Source: Halichoerus grypus (lineage: Eukaryota > Chordata > Mammalia > Carnivora > Phocidae). Taken from it: a stretch of 64,000 nt of DNA. The notes under the pieces were generated by a model. That model was given only the letters and a program-made list of their open reading frames with translations, ran no database searches and had not been told where the DNA came from. Position numbers and translations under genes: made by a program. Positions 1-12,337 of this stretch are shown here, piece after piece; position 1 is the first letter of the stretch; each line of letters begins with the position of its first letter. The stretch is from positions 78,277,414-78,341,413 of the forward strand of contig NC_135715.1 of NCBI RefSeq assembly GCF_964656455.1, given 5' to 3'.

Positions 1-324
1 GAAATTATAAAATACTGGTTCTGAATAATAAAAATTTGTGAGATTTTGCTAAAGCAGTACTTAGAGGGAAATTCATAGTTTTAAGTGTATATTTAGAAAA
101 GAAGTCTAAAATTAATCATCTAAGCCTCTCCTTTGGGAAGCTAGAAAAAAGAACAATAAATTAAACCCAAGGTAAGTCAAAGAAAGGAAACAATAAAGAG
201 AACAAACTGTAAGAACAAACAATAGAGAAAGTCAATGAAGCCAAAACCTGGTTCTTCGAAAAGATCAGTAAGATTGATAAACTTCTAGCCAAACTTACCC
301 AAAAAAGTAAATAAGAAAGAAAAA

Positions 325-543
325 GGGGGCACCTATGTGGCCCAGTCGGTTGAGCATCCGACTCTTGATTTTGGCTCAGACCATGATCTTAGGGTTGTGG
401 GATCAAGCCCCATGTCAGGCTCTGTACTCAGCACGGAGTCTGCTTATCCTTCTCCTTCTGCTCCCCCTTCCCCCCACTCATGTGCTTGCACACATGCTCG
501 CTCTCTCAAATAAATAACTAAAATCTTTAAAAAGAAAGAAAAA
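325..543 (+). mobile_element. Can-SINE (tRNA-Lys-derived)
   Basis: The element starts GGGGGCACCTATGTGGCCCAG with A/B-box tRNA features, then a CT-rich body and an AAATAACTAAAATC tail with A-rich end. The AAGAAAGAAAAAG-like flanks may be the target duplication. It lies inside the old L1. Confidence 0.85.
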
Positions 544-1127
544 AGCACAGAGGAAACAAATGACCAATTTCAGGAATGAATGGATACTACTATGGGTCCT
601 AAGACATTAAAAAGATTGTAAGGGAATATATAAACAATAAATTTATGATCCAATAAATGTGACTTAGATGAAATGGATAGATAAATTTGTTGGAAGACAA
701 AAAACTACCAAAATTAACACTAAGAAATAGAAAAATCTGAATAGCTCAATATCTATTCAGTTCATAATAAAAATCCTTCCTACAAAGAAAGCTATAGGCT
801 CACATGCTTCACTGGTGCATTCTATTAAACAGTTAAGGAAGAAGTAATAGTAATGCTAGCCAAACTCTTTCACAAAATAAAGGAGTAGGTAGTAATTCGC
901 AGGTAATTTCATGAGACCAGTGTTGCTCTGATATTAAGACTTGAGAAAGCCATTATAAGAAAACTGACCAATATTCCAGTATCTTTTGTAAATGCTATAT
1001 AAAGGCAAACATCCTAACCAAAGTATTAGCAAATGCCATTCAGTGAAAATATATTAGGACCAAATGAGATTTATCCCAGACATGCAGGGTTGGTTTTTGG
1101 TTTAACATTAGAAAATTAATGTAATTC

Positions 1128-1343
1128 GGGCGCCTGGGTGGCTCAGTTGGTTAAGCGACTGCCTTCGGCTCAGGTCATGATCCTGGAGTCCCAGGATCGA
1201 GTCCTGCATCAGGCTCCCTGCTCGGCAGGGAGTCTGCTTCTCCCTCTGACCCTCCTCCCTCTCCTGCTCTCTGTCTCTCATTCTCTCTCTCTCAAATAAA
1301 TAAATAAAATCTTTAAAAAAAAAAAAAAAGTTAAAAAAAAAAA
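1128..1343 (+). mobile_element. Can-SINE with clear TSD
   Basis: Full-length SINEC: head GGGCGCCTGGGTGGCTCAGT, CT-rich body, AATAAA repeats and a long poly(A). The target duplication AGAAAATTAATGTAATTC (1110-1127) recurs at 1344-1362 with one extra T. Confidence 0.92.
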
Positions 1344-1864
1344 AGAAAATTAATGTTAATTCACCATGTCAACAAAACGAAGAGTAAGGCCATGAGTAAA
1401 GCCATCTCCATAGATACAAAAAAAGCACTTTTCAAAATCCAACAGCCATTCATAACAAAACTGGGTATAAAAGAGAACTCAAATTGCTGAAGGACACCTA
1501 TGTAAAATCTATAGCTAGCATCACATTTAATGGTGAAACGCTGAATACATTGCCTCGAAGATCGGTAATAAAGCATGGATATCCACTTTTCATCTTCTGT
1601 GGAGGTCCTGGGCAGTGCCTTAAGGAGGGTAAAAGAAATAAAAGTACACAGATTGGAAAATAAGTAAAACTGTCTTTATTTACATTTGACACGATTCTTT
1701 TGTAGGAAATCCTAAGGAATCTATTAAAAAGCTACCAGAACTAATAATTTCCTACATAATAATTTAGCATGGTCACAGGAGACAAGATCAATATGCAAAA
1801 ATCAATAGTTTTCTGTATTCTAGCAATTAACACTGGGAAATTGAAATTTAAAATGTGATTTCAT

Positions 1865-1994
1865 GGGGCACCTGGGTGGCTCAGTCAGTTAAGTGTCCAA
1901 CTCTTGATCTCAGCTCAGGCCTTAATCTCAGGGTTGTGAATTTAAACCCTCATGTTGGGCTGCACGCTGGGCATGGAGCCTACTTAAAAAATAA
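1865..1994 (+). mobile_element. Short Can-SINE variant
   Basis: Head GGGGCACCTGGGTGGCTCAG, then the shorter body type ending GGAGCCTACTTAAAAAATAAA. The flanking duplication is GTGATTTCAT on both sides. Confidence 0.85.
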
Positions 1995-2453
1995 AGTGAT
2001 TTCATTTATAGTAGCGTTTAGAAATATGAAATACTTAGGGATAAATTTAACAAAATATGAATATGTTCAAGACCTGTAAAACACACAACAGTACTGAATG
2101 AGTTAAAGAAGATCAAAATAAATGGAGTCATATACCATGTTCATGGATTGGAAGACTTAATATTGTTAATATGGCAGTTCTCCCCAAACTTATCTGTAGA
2201 TTCATCACAATTCTGAGAAAGCCACAGCAGGCCTTTTTGACAAACTGAGTCTAAATCCATATGTTCTGCAAAGGACCTGGAATAGCAAAGGCTATATTAA
2301 AAAAAACATAGGTAGAATACTTAAACTATGTAATTTCAAGACTCATACTAGTTAAAACTTTATAATAGATTCTGGAGCTATACAATAATCAAGACAGTGT
2401 GGTACTCTCATGAGGATAGATACACAGATGAGTGAAACAGAATTCAGAGCCAA

Positions 2454-2667
2454 GGGGTGCCTGGGTGGCTCAGTCGGCTAAGCGTCTGCCTTCATCTTGG
2501 GTCATGATCCCAGGGTCCTGGGATCAAGCCCTACATTGGGCTCCCTGCTCAGTGGCGAGCGTGCTTCTCCCTCTTCTTTTGCCTACTGCTCTGCCTACTT
2601 GTGCTCCTTCTCTCTCTCTCTCTCACTCTGTCAAATAAATAAATGAAATCTTATTTAAAAAAAATAA
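2454..2667 (+). mobile_element. Can-SINE
   Basis: Head GGGGTGCCTGGGTGGCTCAG, CT repeat and CAAATAAATAAATGAAATCTT tail. It is flanked by AGAATTCAGAGCC / AGAATTCAGAGTC duplications. Confidence 0.9.
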
Positions 2668-3184
2668 AGAATTCAGAGTCCAGAAATGAGCATTTATTTA
2701 GTCAACTCATTTTCAACAAGGATACAGAGGGAAGGAAGGAAAGGGGTTTTTTGTGTTTTCAGGAAATGGTCCTGGGATAAATGAATATCCAAATGGACAA
2801 AAATCAGCACTCTTACACCATTCACAATAATTAAATCAAAACGGATTATAGACCTAAATACAGACTATAAAAACTTTTAAAAGAGAATGTAGGAGAAGAT
2901 CTTTGCAATCTGAAAAAGGCAGCGATTTCTTAGATCTAATATAAAAATCATGGATCATAAAAGAAAAATTTGACTTTAATAATAATATTTGAATAAATAC
3001 GACTTTTCTGAAATTAAAAATCTTTGCTCTTTAAAAGACATAATTAAAACAACAAAAAATCAATCCATGTGATAAAAAATATTCCAAAGACATACATTGG
3101 GCAACAGACTTATCTCTGGAATATATAAAGAATCCTTACAATTCAGTAATAAAATGACAGGCCTTTAAAAATGGGCAAAGATCA

Positions 3185-3372
3185 GGGGTACCTGGGTGAG
3201 TCAGTCGGTTAAGCGTCTGCTTTTGGCTCAGGTCATGATCTCAGGGTCCTGGGATCAGGCCCCACACTGGGCTCTCTGCTCAGCGGGGTGTCTGCTTCTC
3301 CCTCTCCCTCTGTGCTCTCTTTCTCCATCTCTCTCTCTCTGTCTCAACTTTAAAAAGATTTTTTTTTTAAAA
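3185..3372 (+). mobile_element. Can-SINE
   Basis: Head GGGGTACCTGGGTGAGTCAG, CT-rich body and A-rich tail. GGGCAAAGAT is duplicated on both sides. Confidence 0.88.
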
Positions 3373-4255
3373 GGGCAAAGATTTGAGCAGACACTTCACA
3401 AAAGAATATACAAGAATGGCTAATAAGCCCATGTAAAAATACTCAACATTATTAGACATCAGGGAAATGCAAGTGAAAAACCACAATGAGATACCACTAT
3501 ATTAGAAAGGATAAAATTTTAAAGTCTGATAACACCAAGTGTTGGTGAGAATGTATAGCAACTAGGATTTTTTTATACTTCTGGTGGAAATGTAAAAAAG
3601 TTTCTTAAACATATACCAGCCATACATCTCGGTCATTCCTCTCATAATTATTTCTTGAAGAGAAATGAAAACCTGTGTCTACAAAAAGACTTGTGCATAA
3701 AGGTTCATAGCAGGTTTATTTGCAATAGCCAAAGACTATAAACAGCCCAAATGTCCATCAGCAGGTGAATGGATAAATAAATCCTGGCATGTCCGTACAA
3801 TGGAATACTATTCAATTAAAAGAAACCTGTGGGACCACTTATGGAAACAACAGCATGGACAAAATCATACTGCATGAAAGATGCTAAACACAAAGTAGGA
3901 TCATATAGGATTTTCTTTTTATAATATTTTAGAGAATATAAACTAATTTGTAGTGACAGAAGGTAGATCAGTGGTTAACTAGGGTGGGGGTGGAAGGAGG
4001 GAGTACCAGAAAGGAGCACTCAGAAAATTTGAGGAGTGATGAAGATATCTGTATCTTTGTTGTGATGGTGGTTTTACTGCTGTGTATATCTTGTCACTCA
4101 TGGCTGTGGAGCCCCAGAGATGTGGCTTATCAGAGTTGAGATATGTGCGTCTATAGTAGACACCCGATTTGGAAGACCTCATGCGAAAAAGAGAATGTGA
4201 AATATCTCCATCTTTTTAATATTGGTTACATGCTGAAAAGATTTATTGTGTTAAA

Positions 4256-4475
4256 GAACATATGTGAACATCAGTTCCACTTTTATCTGTTTTAAATGTG
4301 GCTGTGAGAAAATTGGAAGTGACCGCGTGGACGGTGCTAGTCAGTGGTGGCGGCGGCAAGGACATCTTCAGTCACGCCATTGCCTGGGGCAGCTCCCTGC
4401 AGTGCTGTTGCTTTGGACATGCTCTGCCCAGACCGCTTGCTTATAACTGTCCTCACTAAAAGTTCAACCAACTTA
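4256..4475. other. Unassigned intronic stretch
   Basis: This is sequence between the old L1 and the next SINE. It is locally GC-rich around 4320-4440 with no recognisable repeat or coding match. Confidence 0.4.
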
Positions 4476-4683
4476 GGGGGCGCCTGGGTGGCTCAGTCGT
4501 TAAGCGTCTCCCTTTGGCTCAGGTCATGATCCCAGGGTCCTGGGATCGAGCCCTGCATCGGGCTCTCTGCTCAGCCGGAAGCCTGCTTCTCTCTCTCCCA
4601 CTTACCCTGCTTGTGTTCTCTCTCTGGCTGTCTCTCTGTCAAATAAATAAATAAAATCTTTAAAAATAAATAAATAAATAAAA
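4476..4683 (+). mobile_element. Can-SINE
   Basis: Head GGGGGCGCCTGGGTGGCTCA with a normal body and an extended (TAAA)n tail. The flanks AAAAGTTCAACCAAC / AAAAGCTCAGCAAG look like a decayed duplication. Confidence 0.9.
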
Positions 4684-6351
4684 AGCTCAGCAAGTGTGAG
4701 AACCCACTGGGCTAGTCTTCTCAGCTGTTATCTTCCAGTTTCCCCTTGGGCTCACTACCCTTTACCCCAGTCACTTTAGCATCACAAACGAAATTAGCTC
4801 TTCTCACTTGGGGGCGAAAGTACGGATTTTTGTTATTTCAGTTTGTGGAACTCAGAAGGTTGAGAGGAGCTTTCATCTCTTGCTGCTTTGTGACATAGCT
4901 GGTTTCGGGGGTGCTGTGGAAGGCGCCCCTGAGCCCTGTCAGAGGCCGGTACACAGGAGTGTGCTGGGTGTGGGCGTGACCGGGGCCCAGCGTCGGGGAT
5001 CCTGTGACACAGTTTGGGTTTTCTGTGTCAGCACCGTATCCCCTCCTAGAAGTAAGTCCCTTCAGCCTCATTGCAGACCCCACCCTTACCAAGTGCTCTA
5101 GATAGGGCCACCTGTTCCAAATCAGGAAGAAACTTGCCTTCGTTTATCTCCATAAACAGTATTTCTCAAATAAATCTTTACTCTCTCATTGAATTCTAAG
5201 TATCTGACACATGCCTGAGGAGATGTCTTAGGTTTTACAGACCTTTGGGACCTGTGAGGCTGCAGAGCCGCTAACCAACTAGCGGACGCTCTCTGCGGAA
5301 ATGAAACTGACCCTGAAGAGTAGGAGCGGACCAGCTGACAACTTCCACTTCCACGGGGCAGCTGGGAATTGAGATGACGTAAAAAGGATCGTGGCACCTA
5401 ATTGAAGGGATGGCATTTTCAAAAGTCTCACGTTACTAATATGAAGAAATGAATGATCCTTTCGGTGGGAGGTGGGTGGTTGCTGACAGCGCCCCAGCAT
5501 TTTTAGTCAAGTGTCTTTCATACTGCAAGGTGAGATCCTTGAATGGATCAAACAAGCACTTTGTGGTCTGTGAATAACAACGCAGAGAATCACATCACAT
5601 GTAAATAAGGGTAAGTTGCTCTTATGAAATTGTGAGTCACAGTATAAACAAAGCGACAATAACATGGGGCTCCGTAGAACGGTAATTTTTACTGCATGGG
5701 AGACTGATGGGGGACAGACTCAGTGCCTCACTTCATCAGCTAGCTGCTGTTCAGGTGCCAGGCACTCTGCTGAGGGTTTTTCTAATGGTTTGTCACCTCC
5801 TACCACGATGCTTGGGATTCCTTAGAAGTCTGAGAGAGAAAGAAGCACTAACAATGAGGATGAATTTGTTTCCAGTTTTGCCATATTCTGTGGGATGTGT
5901 TTTTTCTCATGAGTAATTTGGTGCCCTAATTAGTCTTCTGTCTGAGAACACGTGTATGGCCAAGGGTTGGGCATGGTGTTGTCCTTTGTCCTGGTGTCCC
6001 TCATTTCAAGGAGTTGGATTTAACAGGAAACAATGTAGGCAGTCTTGGACCCTGCCCATGGTAGAGGGTTACTTCAGGTTTTCTGTAGGGTTTTATAAGC
6101 AAGACGCTATCTGGCTAATTTCTCAACTGTGAAATACACAAACCAGTCACTTGATGTTGGTGTGGAGAAACACTTGTTTTTACTCAAGGTCACAAGAGAG
6201 GTTGCACTTAGTATCTTAGTATTTATGGCAGAGTTCTGATATTTCCTGATTGTAGGATAAGGGTGAAATGTGAAGAAAGGTATCTTTTTTCCTGGGCATT
6301 TTTAAAGGAATGAACTGGTATATAAAGGGAAACTGCTGATTATAGAAAATT
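4684..6351. other. Intronic sequence, MIR-like remnant only
   Basis: No gene is seen. Around 5735-5800 the wording CAGGTGCCAGGCACTCTGCT resembles the MIR core. Otherwise it is ordinary unique-looking intron. Confidence 0.4.
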
Positions 6352-6692
6352 GATTTTTTTTTAAAAGATTTTATTTTTAGGGGGCACCTGGGTGGCTCAG
6401 TTGGTTAAGCGTCTGCCTTTGGCTCGGGTCATGATCCCAGGGTCCTGGGATCCGGTCCTGCATGGAGCTCTCTGCTAGGCGGGAAGTCTGCTTCTCCCTC
6501 GGCTCCTCCCCCTGCTCATGCTCTCTCTCTTTCTCCCTCCCCGCCCTCAAAAATAAATAAATACATAATCTTTAAAAAACAAAAACAAAAAAAGTTATTA
6601 TTTATAGCTAATCTCGACACCCAACATGGGGCTTGAACCAACAACCCTGAGGTTAAGAGTTGCATGCTCTACCGACTGAGCCAGCCGGCATT
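6352..6692 (-). mobile_element. Short Can-SINE variant (minus), split by another SINE
   Basis: The poly(T)/AAAAGATTTTATTTTT start at 6353-6379 continues after the inner element at 6594. The rest carries GACACCCAACATGGGGCTTG and ends with the inverted head GACTGAGCCAGCCGGC. The two parts make one minus-strand short SINE interrupted by the plus-strand copy at 6380-6593. Confidence 0.8.
6380..6593 (+). mobile_element. Can-SINE nested in another Can-SINE
   Basis: Head GGGGGCACCTGGGTGGCTCA, body GATCCCAGGGTCCTGGGATC, and an A-rich tail with C interruptions. It sits in the T/A-rich end of the minus-strand SINE, with TTATTTTTAG / TTATTATTTATAG flanks. Confidence 0.9.
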
Positions 6693-9340
6693 CTGAAAAC
6701 TAATTCTTGACAATCCCCTGAATTCTGTTTATAACACCTACCTAGGAGAATTTTTAAAGTTGGGCATTAATGAAGCCAAAGATATTTTGCTTGTCTTCTT
6801 CTTACAGAAATTTAAGAGTAAGTTTTATTTGGATTTTAGTTGAGTTAATGTGTATAGTATGGATTACCGTGCAGTACTGTTAGATGTCTTTAATTAAGTG
6901 TGGAAATTGTGCACTAGAGAGTGACATATTTCATCTCTGCCAGAGTCCTGGTCCTCGCTGTGTCTGAAACACGGGGCTTCTTCCAGGGCGAGGATCCTGA
7001 TCATTACAACAAACCAGCACAAAGTGAAACCCCGCCCAACACAAGCAGCAGCTTCTTGCCTGCCCTGTTGGTCCTCTAGCTGGCTGTCCCTTTATTTCTA
7101 TGGCTGATCTGGACTTTTCCTGCCAGCAGCTGAGTCTGAACTCCTCGGAGTGAGGGAGTTGATCATGGAAGAAGAGTAAAGAAATGTGTTACTAAGCCGT
7201 TCTTGCCCAAGTGTGGTATAGGTCCTTTCACAGTAATCTAAATGTTACTGGACCAAGAGGGTTATACAGTTTTACTTAGAACACCATGCATTGGAAACTC
7301 AAAAGAAATTCCTAGTATCGCTGACTCGGCACACATTGTGGCATGCCTACTGTGTGCCAGGCACTGTGTTAGGACCCCAAGGGTACTATAGTGAACATAA
7401 TAGACCTGAGTTTACAGCCAGCCAACAAATACATTTTCAATACCTTTTTTCCAAACTAAATTGTCCTACAACAGACAAGATCTTAGAATAGCTTAGATTT
7501 CCCAGCTGGATAAAGAACGTTAGGTGTTATTTGTGAATTTCTGAGAAAGGAGTGTTCATGTGGTTGAGGCTCTGAACTTTTTTTTTTTTTAAGTATCATA
7601 TTCATTCTTCCCTTGGCCCTTTGATGTTTATTTTTGTTGCTCAAATTGGACTTCAAGGCTGATAGCAGCCATGCTGGCCGCAGAAACAGATTTGTCCAGT
7701 TCAGTGAAATCAGCAGAACTTGTGTTCGTGGATGGGCTGATGGTCAGTGCCTTTCTGACTTGGTGGCTGAGGCATGCGTTGTCGCGAGGGGCGCTGCTTC
7801 AACGCACCGCCTCGGCATTTCTGTGCTATCTGAAAGTGATTGTAGAACCCTCCTGGCATATAATTTTCTAATACACATCAAGCATATACTTTTCATCCAA
7901 AAATACTTCCTTCATAGCAGTGCCTTAGCAAAGGTTATGCTTTATTCATACTTCAGTATTGAGTTAAGCCAAACCATACAGCAGGGCAAATTGGCTTTTT
8001 TGGTTTGTTTAACCTGACTGCGTTATTACTTTCTTTGGCTGGTGTGTCTCAATTTTGGAATTTGTTTCAGATGATCATTTGACCTGAGAGGATAGATGGT
8101 TGAATTGCTAATTGTCCTCTGTGGTTTGCTCTCATCTTTGAGAGAACTAGTAAGAAGGGAAGCTGCTGGATTCCCTAGCGCCATGCCTTCCCATCCAGGG
8201 AGTGGGGACTGGTGTCACAGACCTCATATTGTCCTGTTCTTGTTTTTTAGAATAATTCCCTTTTATCTGTTTTTCCCCCTAAATTATTTAGCCTTTTAAA
8301 TCTGCTTCCTTATTTCATTTTTAAATGAGCTATACAAATTTAATGGGAGGACAAGGAAAAGGACATTTCAGAGAATAAAAAGAGAGCACGCCAATATCAA
8401 TGTGAAAGGTGAACCATTAAAATGGAACTCTGTTACAGGGCCTTGAAACAAAGGTCAGGACTTTATATCATTTATGGTCTTTTTGAGTGTAGCTTTTCAA
8501 ACAACCTTATCTTTACCTTTCCTGCCTGTTTTAGGTCTTGTCTACAGAAAATTCGACTCTTCCCATGCATTTTGGAGTTAACACACTGATTTTTGCTTTT
8601 ATAAAGTATGATATTAAGTCTTGGCTCAAGCACATTGCTCACATCCTGAGGATGAGCGGATTACTCAGGCATCAAGCCAGGACAGCTGGTCCTACTGGGA
8701 CTAACCTCAAGCTTCCCTAACTCTAGTGAGTAGTTACTCATAACCCCTGAAAGCCCCCCTTTACCTGTCGCTACAGCTGGTTGGCTGACCTGGCCTAAAT
8801 GAGCAAGCAATGAGAATTTTTAGGTATAGGAACTCCCATGAGCAGAGGCCTTTGCTCTGTCACTGCTGCATCCCCAATACCTAGAACCGGGCCCCTTACT
8901 GGTTTGGTGATTTAATAACGGTTTGAATGAATGAAATATTCTAGCCGAGATCATGAAGACATTGACATGAACAAAATCTCTATACCTTAAATAGTTGCTT
9001 TGTAATAGAAACAAGCTTCTCCTCTCCTTAACACCACTCCATCTGTGTTATCTTTGTCACTTTGGGTAGATTGCTAATCTGTTCCTGTCGCAGTTTTTCC
9101 ATCTTGGAAGCATGGCTGGTAATGCTCTTTTTCCCAGGGTGGTTGTGGGATGGATACGAAATGATTTAAGTAAAGGGCCTGGCACGGCACGTGCTCTTTG
9201 CTAGCACTGTCCTCTCATGCTGCCCACTCCCTTCAAAAATCTACCAACATCTTACAGTTGTGGGCTGTGCCCGGTGGCATAAATGGCGTTTCCTAGGCAT
9301 TGAAAGGGGGGAACGCTGGTAGGTAGAAAATTTGACTAGA
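6693..9340. other. Intronic sequence with MIR/L2-like remnants
   Basis: No gene is recognised. CTACTGTGTGCCAGGCACTG at about 7349-7368 is a typical MIR core phrase. The segment around 9060-9190 (GGGCCTGGCACGGCACGTGC) also looks MIR-like. Around 8866-8945 there is an L2-like 3' end (GGTTTGAATGAATGAA). Several 60-127-codon open frames here have no coding signature. Confidence 0.4.
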
Positions 9341-9486
9341 GGGGTGCCAGGCTGGCTCAGTCGGTACAGCATGCAACTCTTAAAATTTCAGCGTTGTGAG
9401 TTTGAGCCCCACCTTGGATGTGCCGATTACTTAAAAATAAAATCTTTAAAAAAGAAAGGAGGGAAGGGAGGAAGAAGGAAAAGAAA
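9341..9486 (+). mobile_element. Short Can-SINE variant with GGAAG-type tail
   Basis: Head GGGGTGCCAGGCTGGCTCAG and short body ending TTACTTAAAAATAAAATC. The tail has expanded into a purine (GGAAG)n-like stretch. GAAAATTTGACTAGA / GAAAATTTAATTAGA flank it. Confidence 0.85.
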
Positions 9487-11582
9487 GAAAATTTAATTAG
9501 AAAATTTCCTAGTGGAAGTGCTGAAGCTTTTGGCAAATGTTAATAAAGGCAACAATCTATCATTTTTGGAAGGCTGTTAACTCTACACTAGCCAGCTGGT
9601 ATTTTGCCCCCAGATTGTCCAGTCCAGAAAGAAGCACACCAGATTTTGAAATGTCTAGCCTCGGGCAGAGCCTCCTAGCAGTAGCATGTACTCAGAATAG
9701 TTTAATCGTCTTTCACATAGAGACACTTGCCATGCAGGATAGCCGTTTCTCAGAGAAAATGTTAATGCACTTGAGGAGTTGTGCATTTTCTGACTTTTTG
9801 TTTATCGGCTCTCTGCCACTTGTGGGTACAGTGACCAGTTAAAAGCACCATCCTCCCTGAGACGAGAAGCATTACCTACAGCCTCGTGGCTTGCAGCAGG
9901 GTCAGAGTGCACATTTGGTGAGTGTCTGAGACCCATGGAGGGGTGGAAAGGATGTGGGGAGGTTGTGCAGATTCTTTCAACCAGAAGTTGACACATGTGC
10001 ACCATCTTTAGAAGTCAGTTTCAGTCTTTGAAGGAAGACAGATATTTCAGAAGAGTAGCCAAAGAAGAAGTGAGAGGAAGTAGGAAGGGTCATGGGGGCT
10101 GTTAATAAGGTATTTGGCATGCATTTCTGGAAAATCATGCTGCCACCACTACGAGGTAGCCACCATTAACCATTAATGTTGGTATATGCTCTGATTTTTA
10201 AAAATTTTACAAGAACAGGGTCATGTTGTAGGTACTGTTTGATTGGTGTTGACTTTTGGGAGACGTTCTCAAGTATCTAGTGATTTGGGAGCGATGCACT
10301 AAAATGCTGAGGTGGGGCCTATTGATGGGGGCTTCACTATAGGGTGGTCAGGCGGAGAGCCAGTCCCACAAATGTCTGTTTCTGGAGGCTTGTCTCAGGA
10401 GCCCTTGGGTTTTTCCAGGGGAGACCCTCAAGTGGCGAGATGGCCAGTGGCTCTGGGAGGTCTGTTCTTAAGGACGGGGGAGGACGATGGGCCGCAGTCA
10501 ATTCAGCATGTCTGGCTCAGTCTCCCCGCTTTATTCTGGTGCTTCCTATCTGCCCCTTGCTGTGCTGTAGTCTCTGATTTGGGTGCTTCTGGTCCAGGGT
10601 CTCCTGCACAGAGTGGGGACCCAAGGACTCGGGTGCACTGCGTGGAGCACCCTCTTTTCCGCCCTTCCCTGCCCTGTGAGCTCACATCATGCACTTGGGT
10701 GTATGTGGAGTCCATGGCTGCCCCTCCATTGGGTTCTGAACTGAAATCCCTTCTTCTTCACTGTGATTGTCACTTAAGAGTATGATGGAAAACTAAGCAG
10801 AGTAACGAGAGTGGTGGCTAATGCATCAATTAGAAGCTGAAGTCCTATATATATATTTTTGTTATCCATTTTTTGTTGTTTGTTTGTTTTTACTTAACAG
10901 TGTATTATAAACATTTTCCTATGTCATAAAATTTTACTCTCTAGCACTTTAAAAAAAACAGTGTTGTATTTCACTAAATGGATGATAGACATTAATTTAT
11001 TTGGGGACACTCCATTCATTTGTAATATTTCACCCTGTAAGCAACACTCAGGTGGATATACTTTTAATCAACGATTTCATTCTTACACATGGTTTGCTGG
11101 GCCAGTTGTCAACAGCAAATTTGAACCAATTTGCCAGAGGGATTTTCAGATAGTTGCCTGAGAGGAGAGGGTGAGGAGACAGGAGCAAAGGAAGAACGGG
11201 TTATTTGACACTGTGAAAAGGTTTCCGGGGCACTGAATCAGATGTGAGATGGTGCTTGTTCCTGCCTCCCAAGAGTTTGCAAGGTGGTAGGGAAACCAAG
11301 GCATGAAAGAGCTGTGCTTTTGCACACTTACTCATTTGTTCATTACTTAACCAAACATTGAGCAGTCCCTGTTTGCTGAGCACAATGGATACAAACATGA
11401 ATATGACTCAGTTTTTGGCCCTGAGAGCATACAGGATAAGGAGGCAGGATTGTGAAGTAAGGCCGTGGGACAAAGAGAAGCTGGGTCTTGGTTTTATTGT
11501 TGAGTATTTCGGTGATGATTGATGATGATGTAATCTTTCAAACATTTATAAAAGGAGAATAAGAGAACATTTCCCCACATTT
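9487..11582. other. Intronic sequence, no gene seen
   Basis: Mostly unique-looking. About 10820-11040 is AT-rich and resembles decayed antisense LINE sequence. About 11300-11420 has a MIR-like phrase (TTTGCTGAGCACAATGGATA). Open frames at 10312-10785 lack any family resemblance. Confidence 0.35.
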
Positions 11583-11979
11583 GTTTCAGAGACTTTTTTT
11601 AAGTTTTTATTTTAATTCCATTTAGTTAACATACAGTGTGTTATTAGTTTCAGGTGTACAATATACAATTCATCACTTCCATACAACACCTGGTGCACAT
11701 CATGAACATGCCCTTCTTAATCCCCATCACCTATTTCACCCACCTCTCTCTCTGGTGACCATCATTCTGTTCTCTATAATTAAGAGTCTGTTTCTTGATT
11801 TGTCTCTCTCTGTTTTCCCTTTGCTTCTTTGTTTTGTTTCTTAAATTCCACATATGAGTGAAATCATATGGTGTTTGTCTTTCTTTGACTGATTTCGATT
11901 AGCATAATACCCTCTAGCTCTGTCCATGTCGTTGCAAATGGCAAATTTCATTTTTTTATAGTTTAATAATATTCCATTG

Positions 11980-12040
11980 TGTGTGTATGTATGTATATAT
12001 ATGTATGTATGTGTATATATATATACACACACACACACAC
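11980..12040. repeat. Microsatellite (TG/TATG/TA/CA)n
   Basis: Alternating GTGTGTATGTATG, TATATATA and CACACACACACA within the antisense L1. A length-variable tract of this kind is common inside L1 copies. Confidence 0.9.
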
Positions 12041-12137
12041 CACCTCTTCTTTATCCATTTATCCATTGATGGACACTTGGGCTGCTTCCATAATTTGGCT
12101 ATTGTAAATAATGCTGCTATAAACATAGGGGTGCATG

Positions 12138-12337
12138 GGGGCACCTGGGTGGCTCAGTCCATTGAGCGTCTGCCTTCGGCTCAGGTCATGATCCCAGGGT
12201 CCTGGGATCGAGCCCCGCATCGGGCTCCCTGCTCCGCAGGAAGCCTGCTTCTCCCTCTCCCGCTCCCCCTGCTTGTGTTCCCTCTCTCGCTGTCTCTCTC
12301 TCTGTCAAATAAATAAATAAAATCTTAAAAAACAAAC
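12138..12337 (+). mobile_element. Can-SINE, young subfamily
   Basis: The body carries CTGCTCCGCAGGAAGCCTGC and ends GTCAAATAAATAAATAAAAT, near identical to other copies in the window. The TSD CATAGGGGTGCATG lies at 12124-12137 and 12338-12351. The insertion is inside the antisense L1. Confidence 0.93.

Larger units (their letters stand above)
1..4255 (+). mobile_element. Old sense-strand L1 (ORF2 region to 3' end)
   Basis: The sequence follows the L1 ORF2 coding strand in decayed form. It includes a segment before the first SINE resembling GEANKTWFFEKISKIDKLLAKLT, the region around 1030-1110 (IPDMQGWF-like) and the late ORF2 block around 3400-3900 (LLENVYSN-like, then PKCPSAGEWINKSWHVRTMEYYS-like). 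No long frame survives. Five Can-SINEs interrupt it. It is an ancient LINE in the sense direction of LATS2 intron 2. Confidence 0.75.

Noticed and set aside
335..517. Recurring small frames reading GAWVAQSVKRLPSAQVMIPG or similar
   Set aside because: These are translations of Can-SINE bodies, seen at many positions; they are repeat sequence and not genes.
10312..10785. 157-codon plus-strand frame
   Set aside because: Single open stretch within intron 2 with no similarity, overlapped by other frames on both strands.
11980..12040. Alternating purine-pyrimidine tract as regulatory Z-DNA
   Set aside because: It lies inside an antisense L1 as a common microsatellite expansion; nothing nearby suggests a regulatory role.
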